From IMG/VR virus record IMGVR_UViG_3300025728_000003, positions 1 through 53,410 of that record: a stretch of DNA of 53,410 nt; one strand, written 5' to 3'. Of this stretch, positions 15,011-22,403 are shown in pieces (positions within the stretch are counted from its first letter, which is position 1; the number at the start of each line of letters is the position of its first letter). The notes under the pieces were generated by a model that searched no databases, had not been told where the DNA came from, and saw only the letters and a program-made list of their open reading frames with translations. The position numbers and the translations under genes are program-made. The DNA is from a virus.

Positions 15011-15204
15011 GCAATTGGATTAAATGCAGCGATAAATTGCCGCCAATCGGCGAGCATGTTCTTTTGACTGTTGAGTTCATGCGCAATGACTGGCGCACCA
15101 AGGTTGGCGCGATTGATCCAGAAACCGGCATGTGGTGGACTCCTGGAGCATCGTGGACACCTTCTCATTGGCAACCATTACCAGAGCATCCAGTTGATGA
15201 CTAA
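15007..15204 (+). CDS. DUF551-type small protein (copy 1)
   Basis: 65 residues: MSNWIKCSDKLPPIGEHVLL at the start and SHWQPLPEHP at the end, the standard DUF551 frame (W....-LP.-g..Vl ... t-HW-PLP.-P). One of three DUF551-like genes here (also at 21098 and 29320). Function unknown; common in phages of enterobacteria and pseudomonads. Confidence 0.8.
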   Translation: MSNWIKCSDKLPPIGEHVLLTVEFMRNDWRTKVGAIDPETGMWWTPGASWTPSHWQPLPEHPVDD

Positions 15205-15346
15205 CTCAGCCGGAAAACCATGCCCACTATGCGGCGCACCCATGTCAAACCTGACATCTCAGTTCGTCAGGATATGCACCAATGGCAAGTGCGGGCATGT
15301 GGTTGAATGGAAGTTGAGTGTTGGGCAGAAGCCGCTTTTTGCTTAG
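15197..15346 (+). CDS. Small zinc-ribbon protein
   Basis: 49 residues from ATG at 15197, overlapping the DUF551 gene by 8 bases. PCPLCGAPM and later CTNGKCGHVVEW supply two CxxC-like knuckles, typical of a single zinc ribbon. Likely a nucleic-acid or protein-binding accessory. Confidence 0.7.
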   Translation: MTNSAGKPCPLCGAPMSNLTSQFVRICTNGKCGHVVEWKLSVGQKPLFA

Positions 15347-15355
15347 GAGGTTGGA

Positions 15356-15574
15356 ATGAGTTACCACTACAAAGATACCAATTGCATTGACCACACCAAT
15401 CGTTTGGGATTTGTAAAGATGCCAGAAGGATATGCACTGCTTCAGCTGGACAGTGGCCATTTCATGTGGCGTCACGAGGCAAGCGATGATGAATCGTGTA
15501 TTCATTGGAATAAATGGTGGGTCTATCGTGGCGCAAAGCTTAATGAGAAGCTAACGAGGCTTGCTGCTAAATGA
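15356..15574 (+). CDS. Hypothetical small aromatic-rich protein
   Basis: 72 residues, with AGGAGG 5 bases before the ATG. MSYHYKDTNCIDHTNRLGFV and CIHWNKWWVYRGAKL show unusual enrichment in His, Trp and Tyr. No family recognised. Confidence 0.65.
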   Translation: MSYHYKDTNCIDHTNRLGFVKMPEGYALLQLDSGHFMWRHEASDDESCIHWNKWWVYRGAKLNEKLTRLAAK

Positions 15575-15702
15575 AACGCAACTGGCTAATCCACATACCA
15601 GGCTACGCACCATTCGCCATGCTGTCGCTGGACGGCGAACTTGATTGCGAGCAGGCGCTGGCTGAGGCTCGGGCGATTTGGCCGACTTGTGAGGTTAGTT
15701 GA
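15571..15702 (+). CDS. Hypothetical small protein
   Basis: 43 residues: MKRNWLIHIPGYAPFAMLSL, then DCEQALAEARAIWPTCEV. Starts in the TGA of the previous gene (ATGA). Short proteins with a P-G-x-PF-x-M...A...A..IWP pattern are widespread in phage early operons, function unknown. Confidence 0.65.
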   Translation: MKRNWLIHIPGYAPFAMLSLDGELDCEQALAEARAIWPTCEVS

Positions 15703-16028
15703 TGGAAAATTACAACGAAGACATTCAGAAGTGGATAAAGCGCAGCAACCGCAAGGCAGCGAAACTGATCCGCACAAACGACGGCAAGCACCATATCGTT
15801 TATTTCGACAAAGGTAAGGCGCGAGTTGGCGTTGTGCATGATGGCATGTACTGCCGCTATGGGATCTCCTGCCGTGGTGCAATGTACTCGACAGATCCTA
15901 TGTCGCTTTGGCAGTCAGGCCCTGGCTCGTGTACTGCGGAAGACGTTAAAGTCATGCAGGACTATCTGCATGGATCAAGCAACTATCCTGATTTCGATTT
16001 CGGATCTATCAAGGGGATGAAATGGTGA
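15702..16028 (+). CDS. Hypothetical protein
   Basis: 108 residues from ATG at 15702, coupled to the previous stop. Basic N-terminus (KWIKRSNRKAAKLI), then a likely beta section (HHIVYFDKGKARVGVV) with Cys at CRYGISCRG. No recognised family. Confidence 0.6.
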   Translation: MENYNEDIQKWIKRSNRKAAKLIRTNDGKHHIVYFDKGKARVGVVHDGMYCRYGISCRGAMYSTDPMSLWQSGPGSCTAEDVKVMQDYLHGSSNYPDFDFGSIKGMKW

Positions 16029-16174
16029 GCATGCGAAATACAACCTGCCTAATCGGCGCCCTGATAGCCGGCCTTGGCTATGGCGCCTACCTAACCGGGC
16101 ATGAAGCAGCTGGTATTGCGGCGCTGATCGTTTCGGTTGTGGTCTATGGGATCGTCGTGAGGATTTGGCCATGA
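16025..16174 (+). CDS. Small membrane protein
   Basis: 49 residues from GTG at 16025, preceded by AAGGGG; 47 if the ATG at 16031 is used. Two hydrophobic segments, about residues 8-24 (CLIGALIAGLGYGAYL) and 30-46 (AALIVSVVVYGIVV), predict a two-pass inner-membrane protein. Coupled at both ends. Confidence 0.6.
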   Translation: MSMRNTTCLIGALIAGLGYGAYLTGHEAAGIAALIVSVVVYGIVVRIWP

Positions 16175-16485
16175 GCCTGTTTCAATGTGAGAAATGTGGC
16201 TGCTGTGAGAACACAGCGCTGGCCGCCCAAGGATTCCACTGGATGGCCGATCTATTCGATTGGACCTACGCCCCGGAACTTGAAGGGAAACGCCTGTGCA
16301 GCGCATGCGGCCCTACGCTTTATCGTGACGGCAAGCCTACAAAGTTCGGAAAATGGCACGACGTGTTTGAGCGCACCTTCCTGCCACTAGGGATGTTCCG
16401 CACCAACGAACGCGGCAATCTTTCCCATATCGAGACGGGTAGCGAGGACTATCGCGCGTTCGTCATCCATCCGGTGGTGCCATGA
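16171..16485 (+). CDS. Zinc-finger-like protein
   Basis: 104 residues from ATG at 16171. Cysteines at CEKCGCCEN near the start and RLCSACGP at about 44-51 make a likely treble-clef or rubredoxin-like zinc site, followed by WHDVFERTFLP. Similar small zinc proteins occur in many phage early regions. Biochemical role unknown. Confidence 0.7.
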   Translation: MSLFQCEKCGCCENTALAAQGFHWMADLFDWTYAPELEGKRLCSACGPTLYRDGKPTKFGKWHDVFERTFLPLGMFRTNERGNLSHIETGSEDYRAFVIHPVVP

Positions 16486-16571
16486 TCACCATCGCCGCCC
16501 TAGCAATCGGATTCTTCCTTGGCGCCGCATGCGTTCTTGGCTGGATCCTCTATCTGATCAGGCGCGGGTAA
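16482..16571 (+). CDS. Mini membrane peptide
   Basis: 29 residues, a single hydrophobic helix (AALAIGFFLGAACVLGWILY) ending in a basic RRG. Start and stop overlap both neighbours (ATGA, TAATG), supporting real translation. Confidence 0.55.
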   Translation: MITIAALAIGFFLGAACVLGWILYLIRRG

Positions 16572-16747
16572 TGGCCTGGCAATCAATCGGCCTAGACACT
16601 GTGCGTCAAGGCCGCTTCACCCTCTACAAATCCCGCCTACCCGCCGAAGTCTACTGGCTCAGCATCGACGGCCAGCCTCCAATCCGATGCGCCTCCAAAG
16701 AAGAAGTTCAGGCCGTGATTCGCCGGACGAACGGCAGCAAAGAATAA
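16571..16747 (+). CDS. Hypothetical small protein
   Basis: 58 residues from ATG at 16571. Compact alpha/beta sequence with SIGLDTVRQGRFTLYKS and a C-terminal helix KEEVQAVIRR. The stop is immediately followed by a strong promoter. Confidence 0.6.
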   Translation: MAWQSIGLDTVRQGRFTLYKSRLPAEVYWLSIDGQPPIRCASKEEVQAVIRRTNGSKE

Positions 16748-16776
16748 TTGCTATCCTGAATTTGTCGGGCTATAGT
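16748..16776 (+). promoter_or_regulatory. Sigma70-like promoter TTGCTA-N17-TATAGT
   Basis: TTGCTA at 16748-16753, a 17-base spacer and TATAGT at 16771-16776 in the GGGCTATAGT context shared with other sites. It starts the segment beginning with the 24-codon gene at 16811. Confidence 0.65.
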
Positions 16777-16810
16777 TCATTTCAACAGAGACGAACACGG
16801 AGCAGCAGCC

Positions 16811-16885
16811 ATGGAATATCTCCCCGCAATCATAGCTCTAGGTTTTTTCACCGCAGTCATCGCCTACGTCCTTTGGAGTAACTGA
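16811..16885 (+). CDS. 24-residue membrane peptide
   Basis: MEYLPAIIALGFFTAVIAYV plus four residues: one transmembrane helix and nothing else. First frame after the TATAGT promoter; weak ribosome binding site GGAGCAG. Similar to other one-helix peptides in this operon. Confidence 0.5.
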   Translation: MEYLPAIIALGFFTAVIAYVLWSN

Positions 16886-16886
16886 A

Positions 16887-17021
16887 ATGTTCGCACTAGC
16901 TATCTTTTGTCTGTTCATGAGCCGCGACGCCAAGACCGCCAGATCCAAACCTGTCTATGTCCGCACCTGGCCCGATGAAGTACCTGGCTATCCGGCTTCT
17001 GACTTCGTTAGGAATCTGTAA
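16887..17021 (+). CDS. Hypothetical small protein with hydrophobic start
   Basis: 44 residues. The short hydrophobic MFALAIFCLFM leader is followed by a basic region and YVRTWPDEVPGYPA. It begins one base after the preceding stop. Could be a signal-anchored peptide; no family. Confidence 0.5.
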   Translation: MFALAIFCLFMSRDAKTARSKPVYVRTWPDEVPGYPASDFVRNL

Positions 17022-17041
17022 CTAATCCATGAGGTGAGGTC

Positions 17042-17209
17042 ATGAAAAACAATAAAGCAATAGACGCCAATCAACCCTGGATTCCAGGCTGCTGGGTGGT
17101 TGATGGCAAGCCGGTCAGCATCAAGTTCTTCGAAGACGACAGCCGCCGCAAATACGCAGTCGTCAAAGTTCGCGCAGCAATCATGAAGGCGTGCCGCCAT
17201 GACAACTAA
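17042..17209 (+). CDS. Hypothetical small protein
   Basis: 55 residues from ATG at 17042 with GAGGTGAGG upstream. Contains WIPGCWVVDGKPVSIKFFED and a basic C-terminus. It overlaps the next gene by 11 bases. Confidence 0.6.
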   Translation: MKNNKAIDANQPWIPGCWVVDGKPVSIKFFEDDSRRKYAVVKVRAAIMKACRHDN

Positions 17210-17468
17210 AACGCTTGATCAGTTTATTACTCGGTCTGAACCAGCTGCTAAAACTGACCGTCGCCAAAACACAACTTCGGCAATCACTCCACAACTGACC
17301 ATCGCCCAATCGATCCGCCGCTCAAGTGATCCATACCAGGCTGCAGTAGCATCTTTCACGCGCCGCGAAGTTCCGCACGGCCAGAGCAAGCATACCTATT
17401 ACTTCGAAGACCGTTCATTCCTGACCTTCGAAGTCACCTACACTGCCGTCGAGGATGGCGCGTCATAA
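17199..17468 (+). CDS. Hypothetical protein
   Basis: 89 residues; Thr/Gln-rich disordered N-terminus, then HTYYFEDRSFLTFEVTYTAV at the C-terminal end, probably beta. No family recognised. Confidence 0.6.
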   Translation: MTTKTLDQFITRSEPAAKTDRRQNTTSAITPQLTIAQSIRRSSDPYQAAVASFTRREVPHGQSKHTYYFEDRSFLTFEVTYTAVEDGAS

Positions 17469-17483
17469 CGGAGAGGATCGATC

Positions 17484-18134
17484 ATGACATTCATTCTCGA
17501 AGAAGACGGCGACGATACGATTTTTGCCGACGCTTGGTCCGATGCAGTTGCATGTCCGCGCGAACGTATACGCCAGGAATTGGCAGCCAAGATTGCCGAG
17601 TTCCAGAAAAACGACGGCAAGATCACAGTTGTTCCGACTGGCTTGATGACTGGCACTACGGAATTCTGCGCGAGGCTGGTGACTAACAACGCCGGCAAAT
17701 TCACGCCAGCCGAAGTGAAAGCCTATGTGCAGCGCAAGACTGACGGCCTGCACTACAAGATCCGCAACGGTGACGCAGAAGCCGTTGAGATGATGAAAAC
17801 TATGCTGGATACGGCGCAAAACACCACGGTACTGGCTAAACAGTTGCAATGCAGTACGAGCCGAGTCCAGCGCCTGATCGATGAGTATTTCCCAGCTGAT
17901 GCGCGCGCTGATAAGTTCCGCCATAGCGACCGCGACATGAAGAAGCGGGCCAATGAACTGGAGCTTGTCGCCAAAATTCGCCAATGCTTGGCAGATGGCA
18001 TGGTTGGAACCTGGCCGATCTGCAAAGCCTGTCATTCATCTTTTGCTGCGGTTACAGCAGCCAATAAGAAGTACAGGCTGGGGATTCCTCGTGGGAAGAC
18101 TGGTCGCCAGCCAAAAGAAAAGGAGGCCGTATGA
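17484..18134 (+). CDS. Probable DNA-binding protein with helix-turn-helix
   Basis: 216 residues. An acidic start (ILEEDGDDTIFADAWSD), a segment TEFCARLVTNNAGKFTPAEV, and a helix-turn-helix-like stretch at about 108-126 (TVLAKQLQCSTSRVQRLIDE). The basic C-terminus (KKYRLGIPRGKTGRQPKEKE) resembles a DNA-contacting tail. Good Shine-Dalgarno GGAGAGG. Likely a phage regulator or replication accessory; the family is not recognised. Confidence 0.6.
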   Translation: MTFILEEDGDDTIFADAWSDAVACPRERIRQELAAKIAEFQKNDGKITVVPTGLMTGTTEFCARLVTNNAGKFTPAEVKAYVQRKTDGLHYKIRNGDAEAVEMMKTMLDTAQNTTVLAKQLQCSTSRVQRLIDEYFPADARADKFRHSDRDMKKRANELELVAKIRQCLADGMVGTWPICKACHSSFAAVTAANKKYRLGIPRGKTGRQPKEKEAV

Positions 18135-18238
18135 CGCCGCATGATCGCTGGCTTGAGCCGGACGAACCCGAAACCGAAGACATCGAAACCGAGACTGATT
18201 TCGATGATGTTGAGATTAATGATTATCCGGAGGATTGA
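18131..18238 (+). CDS. Very acidic small protein
   Basis: 35 residues, about half Asp or Glu (PDEPETEDIETETDFDDVEI). ATGA-coupled to the previous gene. Such acidic peptides can act as DNA mimics or protein inhibitors, but nothing specific is shown here. Confidence 0.5.
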   Translation: MTPHDRWLEPDEPETEDIETETDFDDVEINDYPED

Positions 18239-18322
18239 ATGATGGGCGCACACCTAATCGCCCTGCTGGCGATCCTACTAAACACGGGCCTGCCCAACAT
18301 GATTTTGGAGATTTGCAGATGA
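18239..18322 (+). CDS. 27-residue hydrophobic peptide
   Basis: Starts at 18239 (or the adjacent ATG at 18242) directly after the TGA of the acidic protein, with CCGGAGG upstream. Hydrophobic core HLIALLAILLNTGLPNMIL. Coupled to the next gene by ATGA. Confidence 0.4.
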   Translation: MMGAHLIALLAILLNTGLPNMILEICR

Positions 18323-18621
18323 GTGAAGTGAAGCGCTATACAGCGCCATATGCATCGGTGAATGAGGATGAATTTGGGCTTTATGTTCGAATTGATGACT
18401 ACACACAGGTTCAATCCGAACTGGCTGCGCTGCGGGAAGAGCTGGCCGATCGTGAGGCGGATGTTAGAGCACATGCAGGTCGCCGAATAGCCGCCGAGCA
18501 GCGGAATGCGGCATTAGAAGCACTGGCCCTACTGGCATTCAACTCTGGCGAGATGACTGGATGGTGGTGTGATCGTTATGCAGCACTCATCAAACCCACC
18601 GAATCGGGAGCAAGCGAATGA
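18319..18621 (+). CDS. Coiled-coil early protein
   Basis: 100 residues from ATG at 18319. A RYTAPYASVNEDEFGLYVRI front is followed by an Ala/Glu-rich coiled coil (QSELAALREELADREADVRA) and a C-terminal MTGWWCDRYAALI. Front ends of this type, followed by coiled coils, are common in modular phage early proteins. Function unknown. Confidence 0.65.
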   Translation: MSEVKRYTAPYASVNEDEFGLYVRIDDYTQVQSELAALREELADREADVRAHAGRRIAAEQRNAALEALALLAFNSGEMTGWWCDRYAALIKPTESGASE

Positions 18622-19364
18622 GCAGTAAAATTGAAGTTCCGCGTGAGCTTGCGGAGTACGCGGCTGCGTTACTGGAACAGCATTGTCAAGGTAATGTGTC
18701 GAACGAGCTACGCACCCTACTCGCCGCCCCTGTCGTCGAGCGCCAGCCGGTAGCGCGTGAATTCATTGAATCTGTTCGAGTGACGCCGAGTAAGCCACTC
18801 AAACACCCAATGCTGGCGAATGCTTGGGGCGATGGCGTCGATGACACTGTTACGGCCCTGATTTCCATGTTGGCCGCCGCCCCGCCCGAACTCGCCGAAC
18901 TGCAAGCCACCATTGCACGGCTGACGGCGGAGAACGAACGGTTGCGCCATGGCATGAAAGGCGACTACGACCTTGACGCATGGCTCGACTGGGCGAAAGA
19001 GGCTGAAACACTCCGCGCCGAAATCAAGCGGCTGAAGGGTGGGCAGGGTGAGCCGGTGGCGTGGGGTACGATGCAGCCTGAGTTCCATGACGACGAACGA
19101 ACCCTTATAACTGACAAGGCTTATGCCGAAGTCTACGACCGTCAGTGCTACACGCTCACCCCGCTGTTCGCCTCTCAGCCCGCGCCGGTATCGGTGCCTG
19201 ATGGCTGGAAGCTAGTGCCAAAGGTGGCGACTCTAGAGATGAAGAACGCCGGCTGGCAAGAATGCGAGCGCCAAGGCATTGATCCGGAATCAGTCGAAAT
19301 GCAAACAATCTGGACGGCCATGCATTTGAATGCACCGACCGCATCGACAAGGTCAAGGAGCTGA
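18618..19364 (+). CDS. Modular coiled-coil phage protein
   Basis: 248 residues, ATGA-coupled. N-terminal IEVPRELAEYAAALLEQH helix, a central coiled coil (ELQATIARLTAENERLR), then EPVAWGTMQPE and the VPDGWKLVPK module near residue 200. That module is shared by many mosaic phage and prophage early proteins. It appears to be a patchwork of recombining modules; no enzymatic motif. Confidence 0.7.
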   Translation: MSSKIEVPRELAEYAAALLEQHCQGNVSNELRTLLAAPVVERQPVAREFIESVRVTPSKPLKHPMLANAWGDGVDDTVTALISMLAAAPPELAELQATIARLTAENERLRHGMKGDYDLDAWLDWAKEAETLRAEIKRLKGGQGEPVAWGTMQPEFHDDERTLITDKAYAEVYDRQCYTLTPLFASQPAPVSVPDGWKLVPKVATLEMKNAGWQECERQGIDPESVEMQTIWTAMHLNAPTASTRSRS

Positions 19365-19368
19365 ACCA

Positions 19369-19551
19369 ATGAGCCACCCATCTGCGTACTACGAAGGAAA
19401 GGATCAACGAAAGCTTGGACTTGCTTCATCAGGCAACCCGTATAGAGCAATTACTAACCACTGGTCCTGGTGGCAGGCAGGATACAACGACATGGACATA
19501 CAACTTTCAAAAGGTGAAGCCTATGTTCCAGCTAACACAAGAGCATATTGA
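19369..19551 (+). CDS. Hypothetical small protein
   Basis: 60 residues from ATG at 19369 with AAGGAG upstream. HPSAYYEGKDQRKLGLASSG and NHWSWWQAGYNDMD resemble CrpP/RMF-like layouts (W..GY..A) but more loosely. Overlaps the next gene by 29 bases. Confidence 0.55.
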   Translation: MSHPSAYYEGKDQRKLGLASSGNPYRAITNHWSWWQAGYNDMDIQLSKGEAYVPANTRAY

Positions 19552-19801
19552 CATGTGGAATCGCGGATGGTCATGCCGAAACATTGCTCAAGTCGCAGGA
19601 GTTTCGCGGACGACAGTCTGTCGAGCGATGCGTCGAATGGGGTTCGATCTTTGTGATAGGCCGCAGCCAATTATTGCGAAAGCCATTGATGAATCACTGA
19701 GTCTTCGCGAGGAGGGAGTGTCGATGCGCAAGATTTCTGAGGATGTTGGCTATTCAGTCAGGCAAATTCAGCGATGGCTCAATCCAGGGGTTGCTGGCTA
19801 G
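19523..19801 (+). CDS. Double helix-turn-helix DNA-binding protein
   Basis: 92 residues from ATG at 19523, with AAGGTGA upstream. Two helix-turn-helix units are visible: NIAQVAGVSRTTVCRAMRRM (about 20-39) and MRKISEDVGYSVRQIQRWL (about 69-87). The layout resembles Hin/transposase-like or phage activator paired HTH domains without a catalytic part. Likely a transcription regulator. The gene ends exactly at the next promoter, TTGCTG of which overlaps its last codons. Confidence 0.7.
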   Translation: MFQLTQEHIDMWNRGWSCRNIAQVAGVSRTTVCRAMRRMGFDLCDRPQPIIAKAIDESLSLREEGVSMRKISEDVGYSVRQIQRWLNPGVAG

Positions 19802-19819
19802 GCCATGCTGGTCTATAGT
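19791..19819 (+). promoter_or_regulatory. Sigma70-like promoter TTGCTG-N17-TATAGT
   Basis: TTGCTG at 19791-19796, 17-base spacer, TATAGT at 19814-19819, followed by an AGAGAGGGA leader and ATG at 19854. Same cassette as at 16748, 28947 and 31689. Confidence 0.65.
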
Positions 19820-19853
19820 TGCTATTCGAATGGTCTAGAGAGAGGGACGGGAA

Positions 19854-20483
19854 ATGAAAATAAATTGGAGCATCGCCCCATGGTGGGCTGATTGCGTTAT
19901 TCGTTCGGCCGACGATGAACTGAAGACCCTTTACTGGGCAGAGCCATGGGGAACTAAAGACGGCAAGCGCTGCGAATTAGGCGCGGAAGTTCGCCGGAAT
20001 GATTGGATTAATATTGCCGACACGGCCAGTAAAGATCACCGATGGCTCCTTGTTGCTATGCGGCCTCCGCAGGTATCGGATCTGATTGCCAAGGGCTGGC
20101 TTGAATCGCCGTCGCTGTACGCTCAGCAGATCGGTCGGGTTGAGCGGAAGTTGTCTGAGTGGTCTGGCGATGGATCACCTCCAGTCGGGATGGTATGCGA
20201 AGCCCGTAAGCGTACTCCAAACAACTCAGGAGAGTGGATTTCTGGCGACGTTCGGTATTTGAGTGATTACACAATCGTTATAGGCGGTGATGATTGCGAA
20301 TACGTCCATCATCCACGAACGCTTGAATTCCGCCAAGTCCGCACTCCAGAACAAATCGCCGCAACAGAACGCGAATCAGCCATCAAAGCATTCATGAGAA
20401 TCGGCGACATCTACTATTGCGATGCCGAGAAACTTTATGATGCTGGCGCTCGGTTGCCTCAAACATCGAAAGGAAAGAAATAA
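19854..20483 (+). CDS. Hypothetical protein
   Basis: 209 residues, first gene after the promoter at 19791. WSIAPWWADCVIRSADDELK and WAEPWGTKDGKR start the protein; a central VGMVCEARKRTPNNSGEWI and later VVIGGDDCEY-type strands suggest a beta-rich core. The C-terminus has a helix ATERESAIKAFMRI. No recognised family. Confidence 0.6.
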   Translation: MKINWSIAPWWADCVIRSADDELKTLYWAEPWGTKDGKRCELGAEVRRNDWINIADTASKDHRWLLVAMRPPQVSDLIAKGWLESPSLYAQQIGRVERKLSEWSGDGSPPVGMVCEARKRTPNNSGEWISGDVRYLSDYTIVIGGDDCEYVHHPRTLEFRQVRTPEQIAATERESAIKAFMRIGDIYYCDAEKLYDAGARLPQTSKGKK

Positions 20484-20638
20484 TGGGCTGGCAAATATCG
20501 ATTACCGGATTTGTGATATTCGCGTGCGTAGTAATATTTGATCATGGGCCTGACTGGTTTCAGCACTGGCTTAAAATTATCGGTGGGATTGCTTTCTGGT
20601 TAATCCCAATTGGATTGATCGTCTGGATTTGGCAATGA
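20483..20638 (+). CDS. Two-pass membrane protein
   Basis: 51 residues with hydrophobic helices at about 4-20 (ISITGFVIFACVVIF) and 31-51 (LKIIGGIAFWLIPIGLIVWI). TAATG-coupled at its start and ATGA-coupled at its end. Confidence 0.55.
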   Translation: MGWQISITGFVIFACVVIFDHGPDWFQHWLKIIGGIAFWLIPIGLIVWIWQ

Positions 20639-20907
20639 ATATCTACCTCCTAGCCGAACTCCACCGCGCCCAGCACCATGGCGCAAAGACCCTGGAAGTT
20701 TCAACGTCGGAACTGTCCGAAGTTCTGTCACGCCTGGAATCCTTGGAAAAACGAGCCGCCATCGAATTCGGCGGCAAGCACTTAGGCTATGCAACCGGCC
20801 ACAAGTTGAAAGCTATGCTTGCGGGCGGCAGAAAATACATCACCGTCAGCGCTTACAAGTCTGACAATTTTGATGCTGAGGTTACTTATTTGGAGTTGCC
20901 GAGATGA
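20635..20907 (+). CDS. Hypothetical protein
   Basis: 90 residues from ATG at 20635. N-terminal helix LLAELHRAQHHGAKTLEVST, a coiled segment ELSEVLSRLESLEKRAAIEF, and a C-terminal strand region YITVSAYKSDNFDAEVTYLE. No family recognised. Confidence 0.6.
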   Translation: MNIYLLAELHRAQHHGAKTLEVSTSELSEVLSRLESLEKRAAIEFGGKHLGYATGHKLKAMLAGGRKYITVSAYKSDNFDAEVTYLELPR

Positions 20908-21089
20908 ATGCAATAACTGCAATAGGTTGGTTTATCGCTCTGATAGTTTCAATCATGTGCATATTCAGTATGGTCGGAATGCATGGAATGGTTAGCTTCT
21001 TCCCCGAAGGTAGACGGTGGTGGCAATTTCCAGTACAGCTAGCATCGCTGGCATTGTTCGCGGTAGTCGTTATCAACCATCCGTTTTGA
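20904..21089 (+). CDS. Two-pass membrane protein
   Basis: 61 residues. Hydrophobic segments at about 3-23 (AITAIGWFIALIVSIMCIFS) and 44-58 (VQLASLALFAVVVI), with a charged FFPEGRRWW loop between. ATGA-coupled to the previous gene. Confidence 0.6.
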   Translation: MNAITAIGWFIALIVSIMCIFSMVGMHGMVSFFPEGRRWWQFPVQLASLALFAVVVINHPF

Positions 21090-21097
21090 GGTGTGCC

Positions 21098-21283
21098 ATG
21101 ACCGAATGGAACGATGCCAAAACAAGCCAGCCAGATGACGGAGTAGTTGTATGGGTTAGTGATTGCAAGTCAGTTGGCCTGAGCGAATACAGTCACGACT
21201 TAGGCGACTGGCTTTACTGTGACTCGGTGGTTGACCCTGTTCTTTTGTGGCAGCCGATTGAATATCCGGAGGTGCCAGAGTAA
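21098..21283 (+). CDS. DUF551-like small protein (copy 2)
   Basis: 61 residues from ATG at 21098. MTEWNDAKTSQPDDGVVVWV at the start and VLLWQPIEYPEVPE at the end follow the DUF551 pattern, more divergent than the other two copies. Last gene of the plus-strand block before the convergent terminators. Confidence 0.65.
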   Translation: MTEWNDAKTSQPDDGVVVWVSDCKSVGLSEYSHDLGDWLYCDSVVDPVLLWQPIEYPEVPE

Positions 21284-21407
21284 AATAGCAGTGTGACTGT
21301 ATCTAGTGGTATCGGAACGACTAGCCGGATGAGATTTGAACGTTCCCCAGCGGCTTAGCCGTAATCGCGCAAGGCGGTTCGAAAGTGGTGTCCGGATCTG
21401 CAATACC

Positions 21408-21436
21408 AAGCCAGCCCCTCAAGCTGGCTTTTTTAT
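21408..21436 (+). terminator. Rho-independent terminator of the plus-strand block
   Basis: 8-bp stem AAGCCAGC (21408-21415) and GCTGGCTT (21423-21430), 7-base loop, followed by TTTT-ATT. Ends transcription arriving from 21283. Confidence 0.85.
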
Positions 21437-21470
21437 TGCCCGCAATTGATGCCCCCACTTTCTCGCACAC

Positions 21471-21497
21471 AAAAAAATCCCCATCCGAAGACAGGGA
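21471..21497 (-). terminator. Rho-independent terminator of the primase-like operon, UUCG loop
   Basis: On the minus strand: 8-bp stem TCCCTGTC/GATGGGGA (two G-U pairs) closed by a TTCG tetraloop and followed by seven Ts (21477-21471). Lies 34 bases past the stop at 21531. Confidence 0.8.
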
Positions 21498-21530
21498 AAA
21501 CAAGACGCGGAGAGGGGGAGTTACACGTCT

Positions 21531-22403
21531 TCAGGCCACTTTAACTGAATACGCAGCGGGTATCAAAAATACCTCGTGGCCGTAGTCTAGGAATTCTTCG
21601 GCTAGTTCTGCTGAGCAGCCTATGTGAGAAAATCTATCTCTCTGCTTGTCTGCCATCCATTTGCAGTTCTCGAAGCTGAGCGAACAGATTATCCGGGCGC
21701 AACCCTTCCGCATCCACCACAGTCTCCATGCCTCGGCATAGTCCATGGTCAGGATTACGGTTCCATCATGCGCGCCAACCGGCTCAATGGTTGCGACGGC
21801 ACCATAGCTGATGCCGCCAGCCGAATACTTGATTGAGCCATCAGTCTGGATCGCCGCCAGGTTGACCAGTTCGCCGGCCTGATTATAGAGATCGACGATC
21901 AGCGATCCCTTCAGGGTTTTAATGGTGTCGTGTGGAGCGGTGTTGTTTCTAAGCAGGTGCATGTGAGTTTCAGATTCCGTGCATTTGGCGAGCAGCATTT
22001 TGGCTTGTTCGGGGTTTTCGGTGTGGTCGGATGGGTATACCAGTTTGGCGGCAACCTTTGTGGCGGCCACCACACGGTACTGGTCTAGCTGTTCTTTTGG
22101 TGTGACATTGAGGAAGTCGGCAACTGCATTGACCATCTGCGGGAAAGTCCAATGATTGACCTCCATCAGCAGGTGTTCTGGGCTCGATACGCAATTGCCG
22201 TCACCAGAGTTTCCGCAACCATGTCGGCAGTAATTCATGATGCGGCCGGCACGCTCGAAGAAATGGGCGCGATCATTGCCGCCGCAAAGCACGCATGGGC
22301 CGTTGCGATTGATCTTGCGTAGCTCTACGCCCATTGCCGGCAAGATGGCATCCCAAAGCCCGTTCGCGGCTTGAGAGACGTCTTTGTAGTCGATGCAGGC
22401 CAT
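21531..22403 (-). CDS. Primase-like zinc protein with degenerate TOPRIM-like domain
   Basis: 290 residues. The zinc motif CVLCGGNDRAHFF with CRHGCGNSGDGNC (residues 37-71) matches the zinc-binding domain of phage and P4-type primases. The C-terminal part (about 205-285) is laid out like a TOPRIM domain (VILTMDYAEAWRLW, then EVFLIPAAYS). However, the usual catalytic EG is replaced by DY and no DxD motif is visible, so polymerase activity is doubtful. It may prime replication with the DUF3987 protein or act as a binding remnant. Last gene of a three-gene minus operon. Confidence 0.65.
   Translation of the reverse strand: MACIDYKDVSQAANGLWDAILPAMGVELRKINRNGPCVLCGGNDRAHFFERAGRIMNYCRHGCGNSGDGNCVSSPEHLLMEVNHWTFPQMVNAVADFLNVTPKEQLDQYRVVAATKVAAKLVYPSDHTENPEQAKMLLAKCTESETHMHLLRNNTAPHDTIKTLKGSLIVDLYNQAGELVNLAAIQTDGSIKYSAGGISYGAVATIEPVGAHDGTVILTMDYAEAWRLWWMRKGCARIICSLSFENCKWMADKQRDRFSHIGCSAELAEEFLDYGHEVFLIPAAYSVKVA

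Larger units (their letters stand above)
21284..21530. other. Convergent intergenic region
   Basis: No gene seen. Holds the CTAGT/ACTAG and CGGC/GCCG small hairpins at 21303-21360 and two opposed terminators. A GCGGTTCGAAAG stretch near 21373-21384 resembles a tRNA T-loop but has no pairing arms. Confidence 0.6.

Noticed and set aside
21340-21400. tRNA-like GGTTCGAAAG segment
   Set aside because: T-stem bases do not pair (GGCGG against GTGGT), and no acceptor or anticodon arm could be built on either strand.
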